Source of the DNA: Hymenobacter jejuensis
GTDB lineage: Bacteria; Bacteroidota; Bacteroidia; Cytophagales; Hymenobacteraceae
Assembly: GCF_006337165.1 (NCBI RefSeq)
Contig: NZ_CP040896.1
Coordinates: forward strand, 930,001-994,000
Direction of reading: 5' to 3'
DNA length: 64,000 bases
Position 1 is the first letter of the stretch; each line of letters opens with the position of its first letter. The notes under the pieces were generated by a model that was not told the DNA's origin, did no database searches, and was given only the letters and a program-made list of their open reading frames with translations. Below are positions 39,180-48,322 of the stretch, in pieces. The position numbers were made by a program, and so were the translations under genes.

Positions 39180-40188
39180 AAACCTGCTTTCTGCAATCAA
39201 TTTTCTCCCCGAAGCGCATGCATGCGTGCTAATGTATCATCGCGTTGCAAAGTTGGAATCGGATATATGGGAAATTGCCGTAGACCCTGACAGATTTGAG
39301 CAACACATGCAGCTGATTAAAAGAAAGGCAAATGTTATTTCTGTTAAAGAATTAACGGAAGCCCTAGGGAAAAAGTCCATCAAAAAAAACACTATTGCAA
39401 TCACCTTCGACGACGGCTACGCCGACAATTTCCATGTAGCTAAGCCTATACTCGACTACTATAATTTGCCAGCTACCTTTTTTATTACGTCGCAAACAAT
39501 TGGAAAAGAGGAAGAGCTATGGTGGGATGAGCTTGAAAATATTATACTTTTTTCTGAAAGACTTCCAGCCAAGTGCTCATCAATTCTGGTTGGTAGCATA
39601 ACAGATTTTGATTTAGAGCAGGAAGTATATCTAAGTAAAGATTTGCTACTGAAGCATCAAAGTTGGAATGCGTGCGAACAAAGCCCGCCAACTTTGCGAT
39701 GCGTACTATTTTTTCACTTATGGCAAAAATTAAAACCTTTGCCGTATGCAGAACAGCAATTGCAGCTACGGAGTATCAGGCAGTGGGCTGGCAGAATACG
39801 CAACGCTAGACCCCAATACAAGTGCCTATCTTACAATGAGTTACAAATATTAGGCAACAGTATTTTGCACGATATAGGCGTTCATACCGAAACGCATCCT
39901 GCACTAGCTTTTCATGCGCCCATATTTCAAAAGCAAGAGCTGTTAGGAAACAAAACCTTTTTAGAAAAGGCGACCGGTAAAGACATAAACTTAGTGGCTT
40001 ACCCTTATGGAAACTACAATCAGGACACAACTGATGTTGTTAAAGAAGCAGGGTTTAAAGCAGCCTTTACAACGGAAGGAAAACCCGTTACTAACGACTC
40101 AGACAGGTATCGTTTGGGCAGATTTCAAGTAAAGAACAACCTGGAATACCAGTTCAGCCAGCAACTTCAGCACTGGCTGAACTCTTAA
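39172..40188 (+). CDS. Polysaccharide deacetylase (NodB/CE4 type)
   Basis: A 338-residue protein with GTG start at 39172, overlapping the previous stop by 8 bp. CE4 motif 1 is AITFDDGYADN (metal-binding Asp pair) and motif 2 is VHTETHPAL (paired His). Additional family features are LPATFFITS and LVAYPYGNYNQDT. It is not predicted to have a signal peptide, so it may act on a cytosolic lipid-linked intermediate. It probably removes N- or O-acetyl groups during glycan maturation. Confidence 0.92.
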   Translation: MLKNLLSAINFLPEAHACVLMYHRVAKLESDIWEIAVDPDRFEQHMQLIKRKANVISVKELTEALGKKSIKKNTIAITFDDGYADNFHVAKPILDYYNLPATFFITSQTIGKEEELWWDELENIILFSERLPAKCSSILVGSITDFDLEQEVYLSKDLLLKHQSWNACEQSPPTLRCVLFFHLWQKLKPLPYAEQQLQLRSIRQWAGRIRNARPQYKCLSYNELQILGNSILHDIGVHTETHPALAFHAPIFQKQELLGNKTFLEKATGKDINLVAYPYGNYNQDTTDVVKEAGFKAAFTTEGKPVTNDSDRYRLGRFQVKNNLEYQFSQQLQHWLNS

Positions 40189-40201
40189 GAACAAAATAAA
40201 T

Positions 40202-41104
40202 ATGAATCCTGATGCTCTTCCGCTTGTCTCAGTTGTTATAGCGTTCTTAAACGAAGAGCAATTTCTAGGCGAGGCTGTTGAAAGCGTTTTGTACCAAGAT
40301 TATTCTAATTGGGAATTGCTGCTAGTAGATGATGGCTCAACGGACCGCAGCACTGCTATGGCTAAGCAATATGCAGCGCAGATGCCCGATAAAATTATTT
40401 ATTGTGAGCACGACGGACACCTTAACAAAGGACTTAGTGCTAGCCGCAATCATGGCATTAAGAAGGCAAAAGGAAATTATGTTGCTTTTCTAGACGCTGA
40501 TGATATCTGGAAGACTAGTAAGCTTTCTAATCAAATAGCTATTTTTCAGAAATACCCGGATGTAACCATGGTAGCTGAGGCTTCGCTGTACTGGAACAGT
40601 TGGAGCAACCCTGAGAACAAAGATATTTCAATCCCTGTGGGTGCCCCAGGAGATCAAGTCTATCAGCCTGGCGAACTTTTGCTTCTTCTCTATCCTCTAG
40701 GAACAACAGCGGCGCCCTGTCCATCGGGGTTAATGATTACAAAACAAGGTTGTCTATCATCAGGAGGCTTTGAAGAATCCTTTAGAGGAGATTGTCAACT
40801 GTATGAAGATCAAGCCTTTCTGAGCAAAGTGTATACTAATGAGAAGGTGTACATTTCCTCTGCATGTAATAATCTGTATCGCCAGCGGCATGGGTCTATT
40901 GTACAAGCTGTGAAAGACAATGGGCATTATCATACGGTACGAAAATATTTTCTGGAGTGGCTTTCATCTTACCTACTTGAGCAAGGTGTTATAAACCATA
41001 AATTGGTTGTGGCTTTGAAAAAATCTCTTGAACCTTATCATCATCCTTATATCTACTCTTTCAAGAAATTAGCTGCAAGAATCATTTATAAAATAATTAG
41101 ATAA
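40202..41104 (+). CDS. Family 2 glycosyltransferase
   Basis: A 300-residue GT2 protein: SVVIAFLNEEQFLGEAVES, LLLVDDGSTDRSTAMA, GLSASRNHGIKKAKGNYVAF and LDADDIWKTSKL (DxD, about residues 98-102), with LYEDQAFLSKV as the later acidic motif. Last gene of the operon, 13 bp after the deacetylase. Its donor and linkage cannot be inferred. Confidence 0.92.
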   Translation: MNPDALPLVSVVIAFLNEEQFLGEAVESVLYQDYSNWELLLVDDGSTDRSTAMAKQYAAQMPDKIIYCEHDGHLNKGLSASRNHGIKKAKGNYVAFLDADDIWKTSKLSNQIAIFQKYPDVTMVAEASLYWNSWSNPENKDISIPVGAPGDQVYQPGELLLLLYPLGTTAAPCPSGLMITKQGCLSSGGFEESFRGDCQLYEDQAFLSKVYTNEKVYISSACNNLYRQRHGSIVQAVKDNGHYHTVRKYFLEWLSSYLLEQGVINHKLVVALKKSLEPYHHPYIYSFKKLAARIIYKIIR

Positions 41105-41147
41105 AAATCTATTCGGCAGCCATATACAAAATATAAATCAATAACAC

Positions 41148-41214
41148 AGTAGATAATTATTTAGAACAGATAGAATTAATAATTCTATCTGTTCTAAATA
41201 ATTATCTACTTTTT
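41148..41214 (+). terminator. 31-bp perfect hairpin terminator of the polysaccharide operon
   Basis: Bases 41148-41178 and 41180-41210 are perfect reverse complements with a one-base spacer, followed by a T-run to 41214. It is AT-rich like the island and lies 44 bp after the last glycosyltransferase. It can act on both strands, but there is no minus-strand gene to the right. Confidence 0.8.
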
Positions 41215-41341
41215 CCTTCGCAAGAAAGAATGAATTACAGCCTACCATGAATCTTGTAACCTAAAACCATTTTATTAGCTAAGGTGGATGTTCCTGCGCG
41301 TCTAGGGTATACTTCCTTACTTTTCCCGTCAACTATACACG

Positions 41342-41488
41342 ATGAGATACTTGACATATGAAGATGCCTCAGCAATGCGCATTACTGCATTGCAAAAGGA
41401 AGCTAATAACTTAGCTGTTGCAAGTGGGACTAGTAACCCTTACCAGACCACAATCGACTTCTGCACTACTTTTAAGCACGCATACTAA
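41342..41488 (+). CDS. Possible small protein, 48 aa, upstream of the carboxylase
   Basis: An ATG-started frame of 48 residues with protein-like composition and a predicted amphipathic helix ([20 protein letters not shown]), ending TTFKHAY. It ends 16 bp before the pccB-type ATG on the same strand, which suggests a leader-type or co-transcribed gene. It is unrecognised, and because it is very short it could be chance. Confidence 0.35.
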   Translation: MRYLTYEDASAMRITALQKEANNLAVASGTSNPYQTTIDFCTTFKHAY

Positions 41489-41504
41489 TTCCCCTTCTTC
41501 TGAC

Positions 41505-43073
41505 ATGTCTGATTCCAACGTCGATATCCAACTCAGCAAACTCGACATACTCGAACGCAAAAACGCCGAAGCTCTGCTCGGTGGCGGCCAGATTCGTATT
41601 GATGCTCAGCATAGCAAGGGCAAACTAACGGCGCGCGAACGCATTGATTTGCTGGTTGATGAAGGTTCGTTTGAGGAAATTGGCAAGTTTGTGATGCATC
41701 GCTCCAAGGATTTTGGCTTGGACAAAGAGTATTACTTGGGCGACGGCGTGGTGACGGGTTACGGCACCGTACATGGCCGACTGGTGTATGTATTCTCCCA
41801 GGATTTCACGGTGTTTGGCGGCTCGCTCTCCGAAACGCATGCCGAGAAGATTGTGAAAATCATGGACCTGGCCATGAAAAATGGCGCGCCTGTCATCGGG
41901 CTCAACGATTCGGGCGGGGCCCGGATTCAGGAAGGTGTGGTGAGCCTAGGAGGTTATGCCGATATCTTCTATAAAAACACGCTGGCTTCGGGTGTAGTAC
42001 CGCAGATTTCGGCCATTATGGGGCCGTGTGCGGGCGGAGCAGTGTATTCGCCGGCCATCACAGACTTTATTCTGATGGTGGAAAACACAAGCTATATGTT
42101 CGTGACCGGGCCGAACGTGGTCAAAACCGTCACCCACGAAAACGTATCAAGCGAGGAGTTGGGCGGCGCCAGCACCCATAGCGCCAAGAGCGGGGTTACT
42201 CACTTTTCGTGCGCCAACGAAGTAACCTGCATCAACCATATCAAACAGTTGCTGAGCTACATGCCACAGAACTGCGAGGAAACGGCTCCGATGCTACCTT
42301 ATGAAGCGCAGGGCGACGAGTTGCGCCCTGAACTGGACAATATCATTCCGGAAAATCCGAACCAGCCGTACGACATTCGCGACGTGGTGAATGGCATCAT
42401 CGACGCCGACTCCTTTCTGGAAGTACACCAGAACTTCGGCGAGAACATTGTGGTGGGATTTGCCCGTTTGGGTGGCCGCAGCATTGGCATTGTGGGCAAT
42501 CAGCCGGCTGTGCTGGCCGGCGTGCTCGACATCAATGCCAGTACCAAGGCTGCGCGTTTCGTGCGGTTCTGCGATTCATTTAATATCCCGTTGCTCGTGC
42601 TGGAAGATGTTCCCGGCTTCCTGCCTGGCACCGACCAAGAGTGGCGCGGCATCATCACCAACGGCGCTAAGTTGCTGTATGCGTTCTGCGAAGCTACTGT
42701 GCCGCGCATCACGGTGATCACCCGTAAGGCGTATGGCGGCGCCTATGATGTGATGAACTCCAAACACATCGGGGCAGATATGAACTACGCCTGGCCTACG
42801 GCCGAAATCGCGGTGATGGGCGCGAAAGGAGCTGCCGAAATCATCTTCAAACGCGAAATCGCGGCTGCGGCCGACCCGGAAGCCAAGCTGCAAGAGAAAG
42901 TTGAAGAGTATCAGGCCAAGTTTGCCACGCCTTACCGGGCCGCGCACCGTGGCTTCGTCGACGAAGTTATTTTGCCTTCCCAGACACGCCAAAAGCTCAT
43001 TCGTGCGTTTAAAATGCTGGAAAACAAAGTAGATCAGATGCCGCGGAAGAAACACGGCAACATCCCTTTGTAA
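41505..43073 (+). CDS. Acyl-CoA (propionyl-CoA type) carboxylase, beta subunit
   Basis: A 522-residue carboxyltransferase of the PccB/AccD5 group. It has [67 protein letters not shown] and [15 protein letters not shown], the two crotonase-like halves that bind the acyl-CoA and carboxybiotin. The ATG at 41505 is chosen because upstream in-frame sequence (from 41418) is not family-like. No biotin carboxylase gene is nearby. It converts propionyl- or acetyl-CoA to the carboxylated product in the cytosol; exact acyl-CoA unknown. It follows the small frame at 41342 by 16 bp. Confidence 0.95.
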   Translation: MSDSNVDIQLSKLDILERKNAEALLGGGQIRIDAQHSKGKLTARERIDLLVDEGSFEEIGKFVMHRSKDFGLDKEYYLGDGVVTGYGTVHGRLVYVFSQDFTVFGGSLSETHAEKIVKIMDLAMKNGAPVIGLNDSGGARIQEGVVSLGGYADIFYKNTLASGVVPQISAIMGPCAGGAVYSPAITDFILMVENTSYMFVTGPNVVKTVTHENVSSEELGGASTHSAKSGVTHFSCANEVTCINHIKQLLSYMPQNCEETAPMLPYEAQGDELRPELDNIIPENPNQPYDIRDVVNGIIDADSFLEVHQNFGENIVVGFARLGGRSIGIVGNQPAVLAGVLDINASTKAARFVRFCDSFNIPLLVLEDVPGFLPGTDQEWRGIITNGAKLLYAFCEATVPRITVITRKAYGGAYDVMNSKHIGADMNYAWPTAEIAVMGAKGAAEIIFKREIAAAADPEAKLQEKVEEYQAKFATPYRAAHRGFVDEVILPSQTRQKLIRAFKMLENKVDQMPRKKHGNIPL

Positions 43074-43295
43074 ATATCTGATTATCATACAATTATGCAT
43101 ATCGACAATACTCAACTGGCAGATGAAAATGCCGTTGAGTTAGGAGGCATGCAGCCTTCGTTGTAGTTTCGGCTTTGCCAGTGGCACCTACTTTCGTTGT
43201 TGCTTGTTGAGGCCCCAAAGTTTTTGGCCAAAAGCACATCTAAACCTGCCTTCTGCGCGAAAGCACTTTTATTCCGGCCCTAATCTCACACCTAC

Positions 43296-44366
43296 ATGCG
43301 CACTGAAAGTTTCGATTTTCTAGAGAGATACATTAATAACGCTTCGCCGACCGGCTTCGAAAAAGAAGGCCAACAGCTGTGGCTTGAATACATCAAACCC
43401 TACGTAGACGACTATTTTGTAGACACTTACGGCACGGTGGTGGGTGTCATCAATCCGGAAGCGAAGTATAAAGTTGTAATCGAAGCGCATGCCGACGAGA
43501 TTTCGTATTTCGTCAATTATATCACCAAGGAAGGCTACATCTATTTGCGGCGCAACGGCGGCTCCGACCCGCTGGTAGCGCCTTCCAAACGCGTTAACAT
43601 TCACACGGCCAAGGGCATTGTGAAAGCCGTATTTGGCTGGCCCGCCATCCATGTGCGCAAAGTAGAGCAGGACAAAGCTCCTACCATCGAAACTGTATTC
43701 CTGGATTGTGGAGCGGCTTCTCGCGAAGAAGCCGAGGAAATGGGCATTCACGTTGGTTCGGTAGTCACTTTTGAAGACGACTTCATGGTGATGAACAGCA
43801 AGTACTACGTGGGCCGGGCCCTCGATAACCGCGTGGGCGGCTTTATGGTGGCGGAAGTAGCCCGATTGCTGAAGGAAAACAGCAAGACGCTGCCCTTTGG
43901 CTTGTACATCGTGAACGCGGTACAGGAAGAAATCGGGTTGCGCGGTGCCGAAATGATCGCGCATCGCATTCAGCCCGACGTGGCCATCATCACCGATGTA
44001 ACCCACGATACGCAGGCGCCGATGTACGAGAAAAAAACCAGCGGCGACATTCATTGCGGCAAAGGCCCGGTGATCACGTACGGCCCCGCAGTGCAGAATA
44101 ACCTGCGCGATCTTATCATTGGCACAGCACAAGAAACGGAAATCCCATTTCAGCGCGCGGCGGCTACGCGCGCTACAGGCACCGACACAGACGCTTTTGC
44201 GTATTCCAGCGCCGGCGTAGCTTCAGCACTTATCTCCTTGCCCCTTAAGTACATGCACACAACGGTAGAAACCGTTCATGCGGACGACGTAGACAACGTA
44301 ATCAAGCTGATCTACGAATCCTTGCTACGCATCGAAGACGGGCATGATTTCCGGTATTTTAAATAA
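43296..44366 (+). CDS. M42 family metallopeptidase
   Basis: A 356-residue cytosolic aminopeptidase: ASPTGFEKEGQQLW, VVIEAHADEISYFVNY (metal ligand His), RALDNRVGGFMVAEV, NAVQEEIGLRGAE (catalytic Glu pair) and IITDVTHDT, and C-terminal MHTTVETVHADDVD. These are the di-zinc/cobalt ligands and general base of M42 glutamyl-aminopeptidase/endoglucanase-type enzymes, which form large tetrahedral complexes. Confidence 0.95.
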   Translation: MRTESFDFLERYINNASPTGFEKEGQQLWLEYIKPYVDDYFVDTYGTVVGVINPEAKYKVVIEAHADEISYFVNYITKEGYIYLRRNGGSDPLVAPSKRVNIHTAKGIVKAVFGWPAIHVRKVEQDKAPTIETVFLDCGAASREEAEEMGIHVGSVVTFEDDFMVMNSKYYVGRALDNRVGGFMVAEVARLLKENSKTLPFGLYIVNAVQEEIGLRGAEMIAHRIQPDVAIITDVTHDTQAPMYEKKTSGDIHCGKGPVITYGPAVQNNLRDLIIGTAQETEIPFQRAAATRATGTDTDAFAYSSAGVASALISLPLKYMHTTVETVHADDVDNVIKLIYESLLRIEDGHDFRYFK

Positions 44367-44417
44367 AAATCACTGTTAATCAGCTTCTTAACTAGATTTT
44401 TGTTCGTTAAAATGTTC

Positions 44418-44444
44418 AAAACGCCCGCCTATGTCGGGCGTTTT
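44418..44444 (+). terminator. Terminator of the M42 gene
   Basis: A 10-bp stem (44418-44427 with 44435-44444), 7-nt loop, T-run at the 3' arm. It lies upstream of the next gene and shows that an in-frame ATG at 44431 inside its loop is unlikely to be used. Confidence 0.8.
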
Positions 44445-44484
44445 GTGTTTGGATACTTTTGGATTCCTGATTTTGCCGACCCTA

Positions 44485-45315
44485 ATGGAAGAGTTGTTCG
44501 ACAAAGGCCACCCGCCAGCTTTACCCCTGACTACCACCGACCAAATGAACCGCCGAGTGGTGGTGCCGTTTCCGCCGCAACGCATCGTGTCGTTGGTGCC
44601 TTCCCAAACGGAATTACTTTACGACCTGGGGCTGGGAGCGCGGATTGTGGGAGTAACCAAATTCTGCATTCATCCGGCAGAAGCACGCCAGCACGCTAAG
44701 GTAATCGGCGGTACCAAAAACTTTCACGTCGAGGAAATAATGACCCTGAAACCCGACCTGATTATTGGCAACAAGGAGGAAAATTATCAGGAAGGTATTG
44801 AACAGCTAGCGGCACAGCATCCGGTCTGGATGAGCGACATTGCGACGCTGCCCGAGGCGCTGCGCATGATTCGGCAAGTCGGCCTGATTACCGGCATGGC
44901 CCAGCGTGCCGACCGCTTGGCCCAGCAAATCGAGGTAACGTTTGCTGAATTGCCGCCGGCGCAAGCGGTTCGTTCCGCTGCCTATTTTATTTGGCGCAAA
45001 CCGTATATGGTAGCCGCTGCCGGCACTTTTATCGATGCTATGCTGGCGCGCGCAGGATTTGCCAACGTTTTTTCGCAACAAGCACGCTACCCCGAAATCA
45101 CCGCCGACCAACTGGCGGCGGCTCAGCCGGCCGTCATTTTGCTTTCCTCTGAGCCTTACCCCTTCGCCGAAAAGCACATCGCCGAATTTCAAGCACTATG
45201 TCCAACGGCTCAGGTGCGCATTGTCGACGGTGAAATGTTCAGCTGGTATGGCAGCCGCTTGCAATATGCGGCTACTTACCTTTCTTCACTAACTAGTTCT
45301 CTTGCAAACACTTAG
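44485..45315 (+). CDS. BtuF-like helical-backbone metal/cobalamin receptor without signal peptide
   Basis: A 276-residue class III periplasmic-binding-type protein: RIVSLVPSQTELLYDLGLGARIVGVTKFC at the N-terminal half, MTLKPDLIIGNKEEN, the long backbone helix, and YFIWRKPYMVAAAGTFIDAML in the second lobe. The family includes BtuF and siderophore-binding proteins. No signal peptide is visible with the ATG at 44485, and no ABC transporter genes are adjacent, so it may be cytosolic with a non-transport role, or be a partner of a transporter elsewhere. It is distinct from the TonB receptor at 15184. Confidence 0.85.
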   Translation: MEELFDKGHPPALPLTTTDQMNRRVVVPFPPQRIVSLVPSQTELLYDLGLGARIVGVTKFCIHPAEARQHAKVIGGTKNFHVEEIMTLKPDLIIGNKEENYQEGIEQLAAQHPVWMSDIATLPEALRMIRQVGLITGMAQRADRLAQQIEVTFAELPPAQAVRSAAYFIWRKPYMVAAAGTFIDAMLARAGFANVFSQQARYPEITADQLAAAQPAVILLSSEPYPFAEKHIAEFQALCPTAQVRIVDGEMFSWYGSRLQYAATYLSSLTSSLANT

Positions 45316-45318
45316 CAA

Positions 45319-46560
45319 CTAGCCAATCTCAAAACCAGCTTTCTCCAGCTCTGCCCAAAACTGCGGATACGATTTGCGTACCACTCCTGGTGCCTGCACT
45401 GCCAGCGGTCCGAGCAGCGCCAAGGGAGCGAATGCCATGGCCATGCGGTGGTCGTGGTAGGTTTCTATGGTTTGGCCATCAACTTGGAAATTGCTGGAAC
45501 GCACGTAGAATCGCTCGGCGCCTTCTTCCGTGAGCGAGGCGCCAAATTTGGCCAACTCGTTTTGCAGCGCCGCAATGCGGTCCGTTTCCTTGATCCGTAG
45601 GCTTTCCAAACCGGTCATTTCCAGTACAGTGCCTTTGGCCGCAGCTACTACGGCTACCGTTTGGGCCAAATCAGGACAATCGCTAAAGTCTTGACTAACT
45701 GAAGGTTGCGAAGGGCATTGTGTGAGGCGTACGCCATCGGTCAAAAACTCCGTGGCCACGCCTAGTTGCGCCATAATGCCCACGATGGCTTGATCCCCCT
45801 GCCACGATTGCTGTCGTAGGCCGGGCAGCGTAATCTCGGAGCCGGGGGGTGCTAACGCAACCATTGCGTACCAATAACTCGCTGCCGACCAGTCGCTTTC
45901 AATGGTGTAATCGGCGGGATGATAGGGCTGCGGCCGCACTTCAATAGCAGCACCCAAATCGCGACAATTGTTGCCGAAATGCTGCATCAAGGACTGCGTC
46001 ATGCGGATGTAGGGCCGGGAGCCGACTTTGCCAGTAAGCCGGATGCGCAAGCCCGCCGGCAACGTTGGCCCGATCATCATCAGGGCCGAAATGTACTGGC
46101 TGCTGATATCGCCGCGCACGCTTAGCTCAACTGGTTCGGTGGCGGTCAAATCTGGCTGCCACCCTTGCAGACGCAACGGCGGATAGCCCTGGTTAGCAGC
46201 GTATTCGATGGTAGCTCCCAGTTGTCGCAACGCGTCCACCAAAATGCCAATGGGTCGTTCTTGAGCGCGGGGGGTGCCCGTGAGCAGCACCCGCCGATCA
46301 GTAACGGTGAGGTAGGCCGTCAGAAACCGCATGACGGTGCCAGCGTCTTCGGCGTCCACTACTTCGGCGTTCGGCTCGGCTAGCAAGCGACGCATCAGTT
46401 GCGTGTCGTTGGCATCCGAAAGATTGTCGAGCTGGCCGCCGCCGGCGAGCGCTTGCAGGATGAGGGCGCGGTTGCTCTCGCTCTTGGAAGCGGGCAGTTG
46501 GGCCGTACCACCGAGCTGGCCACCGAGCCAGCGCAGGGTCAGAGAAGACTGAGCGTTAAT
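45319..46560 (-). CDS. aroA: 3-phosphoshikimate 1-carboxyvinyltransferase (EPSP synthase) with non-canonical start
   Basis: The fifth-listed chorismate enzyme, joining shikimate-3-phosphate and phosphoenolpyruvate. From the first in-frame ATG (46395) only 358 residues are encoded and the essential N-terminal PEP-binding region would be missing. Reading upstream restores LPASKSESNRALI, the canonical motif, then DNLSDANDTQL, directly continuous. The frame is closed by TAA upstream of 46563 and has no ATG, GTG or TTG before that motif; candidate starts are ATT at 46560 (413 aa) or CTG at 46542. Other motifs are SVRGDISSQYISALM, LESLRIKETDRI and DHRMAMAFA. It lies 43 bp after aroB. Confidence 0.9.
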   Translation of the reverse strand: MNAQSSLTLRWLGGQLGGTAQLPASKSESNRALILQALAGGGQLDNLSDANDTQLMRRLLAEPNAEVVDAEDAGTVMRFLTAYLTVTDRRVLLTGTPRAQERPIGILVDALRQLGATIEYAANQGYPPLRLQGWQPDLTATEPVELSVRGDISSQYISALMMIGPTLPAGLRIRLTGKVGSRPYIRMTQSLMQHFGNNCRDLGAAIEVRPQPYHPADYTIESDWSAASYWYAMVALAPPGSEITLPGLRQQSWQGDQAIVGIMAQLGVATEFLTDGVRLTQCPSQPSVSQDFSDCPDLAQTVAVVAAAKGTVLEMTGLESLRIKETDRIAALQNELAKFGASLTEEGAERFYVRSSNFQVDGQTIETYHDHRMAMAFAPLALLGPLAVQAPGVVRKSYPQFWAELEKAGFEIG

Positions 46561-46603
46561 AACTTACTACTTTAAAGATGAAACTCTGAGGCCGACTGTA
46601 TGG

Positions 46604-47656
46604 CTACAGGCGGTGGTAATAACGCAAGGAATCGATGATTTCTGCAAGCGTCACCGGCTGGTCGTACACGGCGCTACCAATGCGTTCCAGCAAGGTACAA
46701 TTGATCACATCGCCTGCGTTTTTCTTGTCCTGCCGGGCGTATTCGGCGATGGCTTCGGTTTCCAGCAGGATAAACTGAATCTTTTCGAACACCGAAAAGA
46801 GGAAGGTTTCGATCTTGTCGAGGGCGTCTTCATCGAGCAACCCTTTTTTTACCGAAAGCCACGTTTCGCACACCATGCCAGCAGCTACGGCCTCGCCGTG
46901 TAGCACTTCGCGGCCCGGTTGCGTTAGTAAGTAACTCTCAATGGCATGGCCGACCGTGTGCCCGAAGTTAAGAACTTTCCGCAGGCCACCCTCCAAAGGG
47001 TCGGCGGCTACAATGCGCTGCTTGGTAGTCACGGATTCGCGGATGATGCTGGTCCAGTCATCGACAAAAAGGCCGTTGTGGCGCTCGGTGTTAAACGCCT
47101 CTGCATCAGCAATTAACCAATGCTTCACGATTTCGGCATAACCAGCTTTGAGCTGACGCGGATCAAGTGTGGTCAGAAACTGCGGCTCGATAAAAACGCC
47201 CGCAGGCTCCTGAAATACGCCCAATTGGTTTTTGAAACCCAGAAAATCGACGCCGGTTTTACCCCCGACGCTAGCATCTACCTGCGCTAGCAGTGTGGTT
47301 GGCACCTGGGCGCAACGAATGCCCCGCTTGTACAAAGCGGCGCAAAAGCCCCCCAAATCGGTTACTACGCCCCCACCCAAGTTTACGAGCACCGAAAATC
47401 GGTCGGCGCGCTCTTCGGTCAGGGTAGTCCAGACGGTGTCGCAGGTCTGGATCGTCTTGTACTCCTCCCCGGCCGGAATTTCAATCAATACATGGTCTAT
47501 GGGCAAGTGTGGCTTCAACTGCGGGTAGCAGACACGCGCCGTATTGGAATCTGCCAACACCAGCACGCGGCTGACTGCTGGCTGACGCAACAGAGTAGCC
47601 AAAGCAGGCAAAGCTTCTGGGCCGATTACCAAAGATTGGTCTGAAAATTGTAGCAT
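46604..47656 (-). CDS. aroB: 3-dehydroquinate synthase
   Basis: A 350-residue NAD-dependent enzyme: PAGEEYKTIQTCDTVW, NLGGGVVTDLGGFCAALYKRGI, VPTTLLAQVDASVGGKTGVD (active-site Lys and metal region) and the metal His residues in NFGHTVGHAIES and LHGEAVAAGM. It converts DAHP to 3-dehydroquinate, the second step of the shikimate pathway. It is the first gene of an aroB-aroA pair and divergent from the small lipoprotein gene. Confidence 0.95.
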   Translation of the reverse strand: MLQFSDQSLVIGPEALPALATLLRQPAVSRVLVLADSNTARVCYPQLKPHLPIDHVLIEIPAGEEYKTIQTCDTVWTTLTEERADRFSVLVNLGGGVVTDLGGFCAALYKRGIRCAQVPTTLLAQVDASVGGKTGVDFLGFKNQLGVFQEPAGVFIEPQFLTTLDPRQLKAGYAEIVKHWLIADAEAFNTERHNGLFVDDWTSIIRESVTTKQRIVAADPLEGGLRKVLNFGHTVGHAIESYLLTQPGREVLHGEAVAAGMVCETWLSVKKGLLDEDALDKIETFLFSVFEKIQFILLETEAIAEYARQDKKNAGDVINCTLLERIGSAVYDQPVTLAEIIDSLRYYHRL

Positions 47657-47754
47657 TAAAAGAAATATTTGTTCTGCTTCTGTGTTTTACCACACAAAAA
47701 TACCTTGTTTTGATGCAACCCTGTCTGGTACGTTCTGCTCATACATTCACAAAC

Positions 47755-47762
47755 TAGTTTTG
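47755..47762 (+). promoter_or_regulatory. Bacteroidota -7 promoter box (TAGTTTTG)
   Basis: An exact TAnnTTTG match 16 bp upstream of the ATG at 47779. The upstream -33 element is weak, so it is a candidate only. Confidence 0.4.
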
Positions 47763-47778
47763 CCTATTTAAGAATTTT

Positions 47779-48234
47779 ATGCACTTTTTTTATCGGGTTT
47801 TAGCTATGGGCTGCTTGGTTGGCCTTGCTATAGTTACGTGGAATTGCAGTCGCGATTCCGTGCCCACCGTCGAAGAACAATTAGTAGGCCGTTGGGAGTG
47901 GGTTCAAACTACAACTAAATCCGGTGTGAACGCCGCTACGCCTAGCAACACGGGCCATACCAACGTTATCGAATTCGACCGGCGTGGCCGCGCTCGTTTC
48001 TACCACGACGGCAGCCTGACGGGAGCCGCCATGTTTTCGGTCCGCCGGGGAGTAAGCGCCAAAAACCACCGCAAAGGCCATTTTATCATCTACCGGGGCT
48101 ATAATAACGAGCAGTTTTGCTCAGTCTCCGGTGATAAACTGTTCTTGGAGGACGCGGGTGGCACGAAAGGTAGCCACGTGTTTTTCAAAGAAGCATCGCA
48201 TCGCAAATTTGCTACAGCAATGAACCAGCAATAA
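47779..48234 (+). CDS. Hypothetical small exported protein, possibly lipocalin-like lipoprotein
   Basis: A 151-residue protein with a hydrophobic N-terminus (residues 8-21) followed by Cys in TWNCSRDS, an atypical lipobox. The body, starting VEEQLVGRWEWVQTT, resembles the opening of lipocalin-like domains that often begin with L(V/I)GxW, then short beta strands (NVIEFDRRGRARFY, KLFLEDAG). Function unknown. It lies between aroB (divergent) and the DAHP synthase gene (convergent). Confidence 0.7.
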   Translation: MHFFYRVLAMGCLVGLAIVTWNCSRDSVPTVEEQLVGRWEWVQTTTKSGVNAATPSNTGHTNVIEFDRRGRARFYHDGSLTGAAMFSVRRGVSAKNHRKGHFIIYRGYNNEQFCSVSGDKLFLEDAGGTKGSHVFFKEASHRKFATAMNQQ

Positions 48235-48295
48235 GAAACGCGTTATCCACATAAGCATCTGACAATCTGATACTTATGTGAATAACGCGTTTCTT
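48233..48295. terminator. Bidirectional terminator with 23-bp stem
   Basis: Bases 48233-48255 pair with 48273-48295 with one mismatch; the 17-nt loop is unusually long. It lies between the convergent 47779 and DAHP-synthase genes and touches the stop codon of the former. Confidence 0.8.
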
Positions 48296-48322
48296 GCTTT
48301 TCCCTGAGGTGCTGAACTTGTG

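Noticed and set aside
43320-44132. Minus-strand frame opposite the M42 peptidase gene
   Set aside because: Shadow frame; no protein-like motifs.
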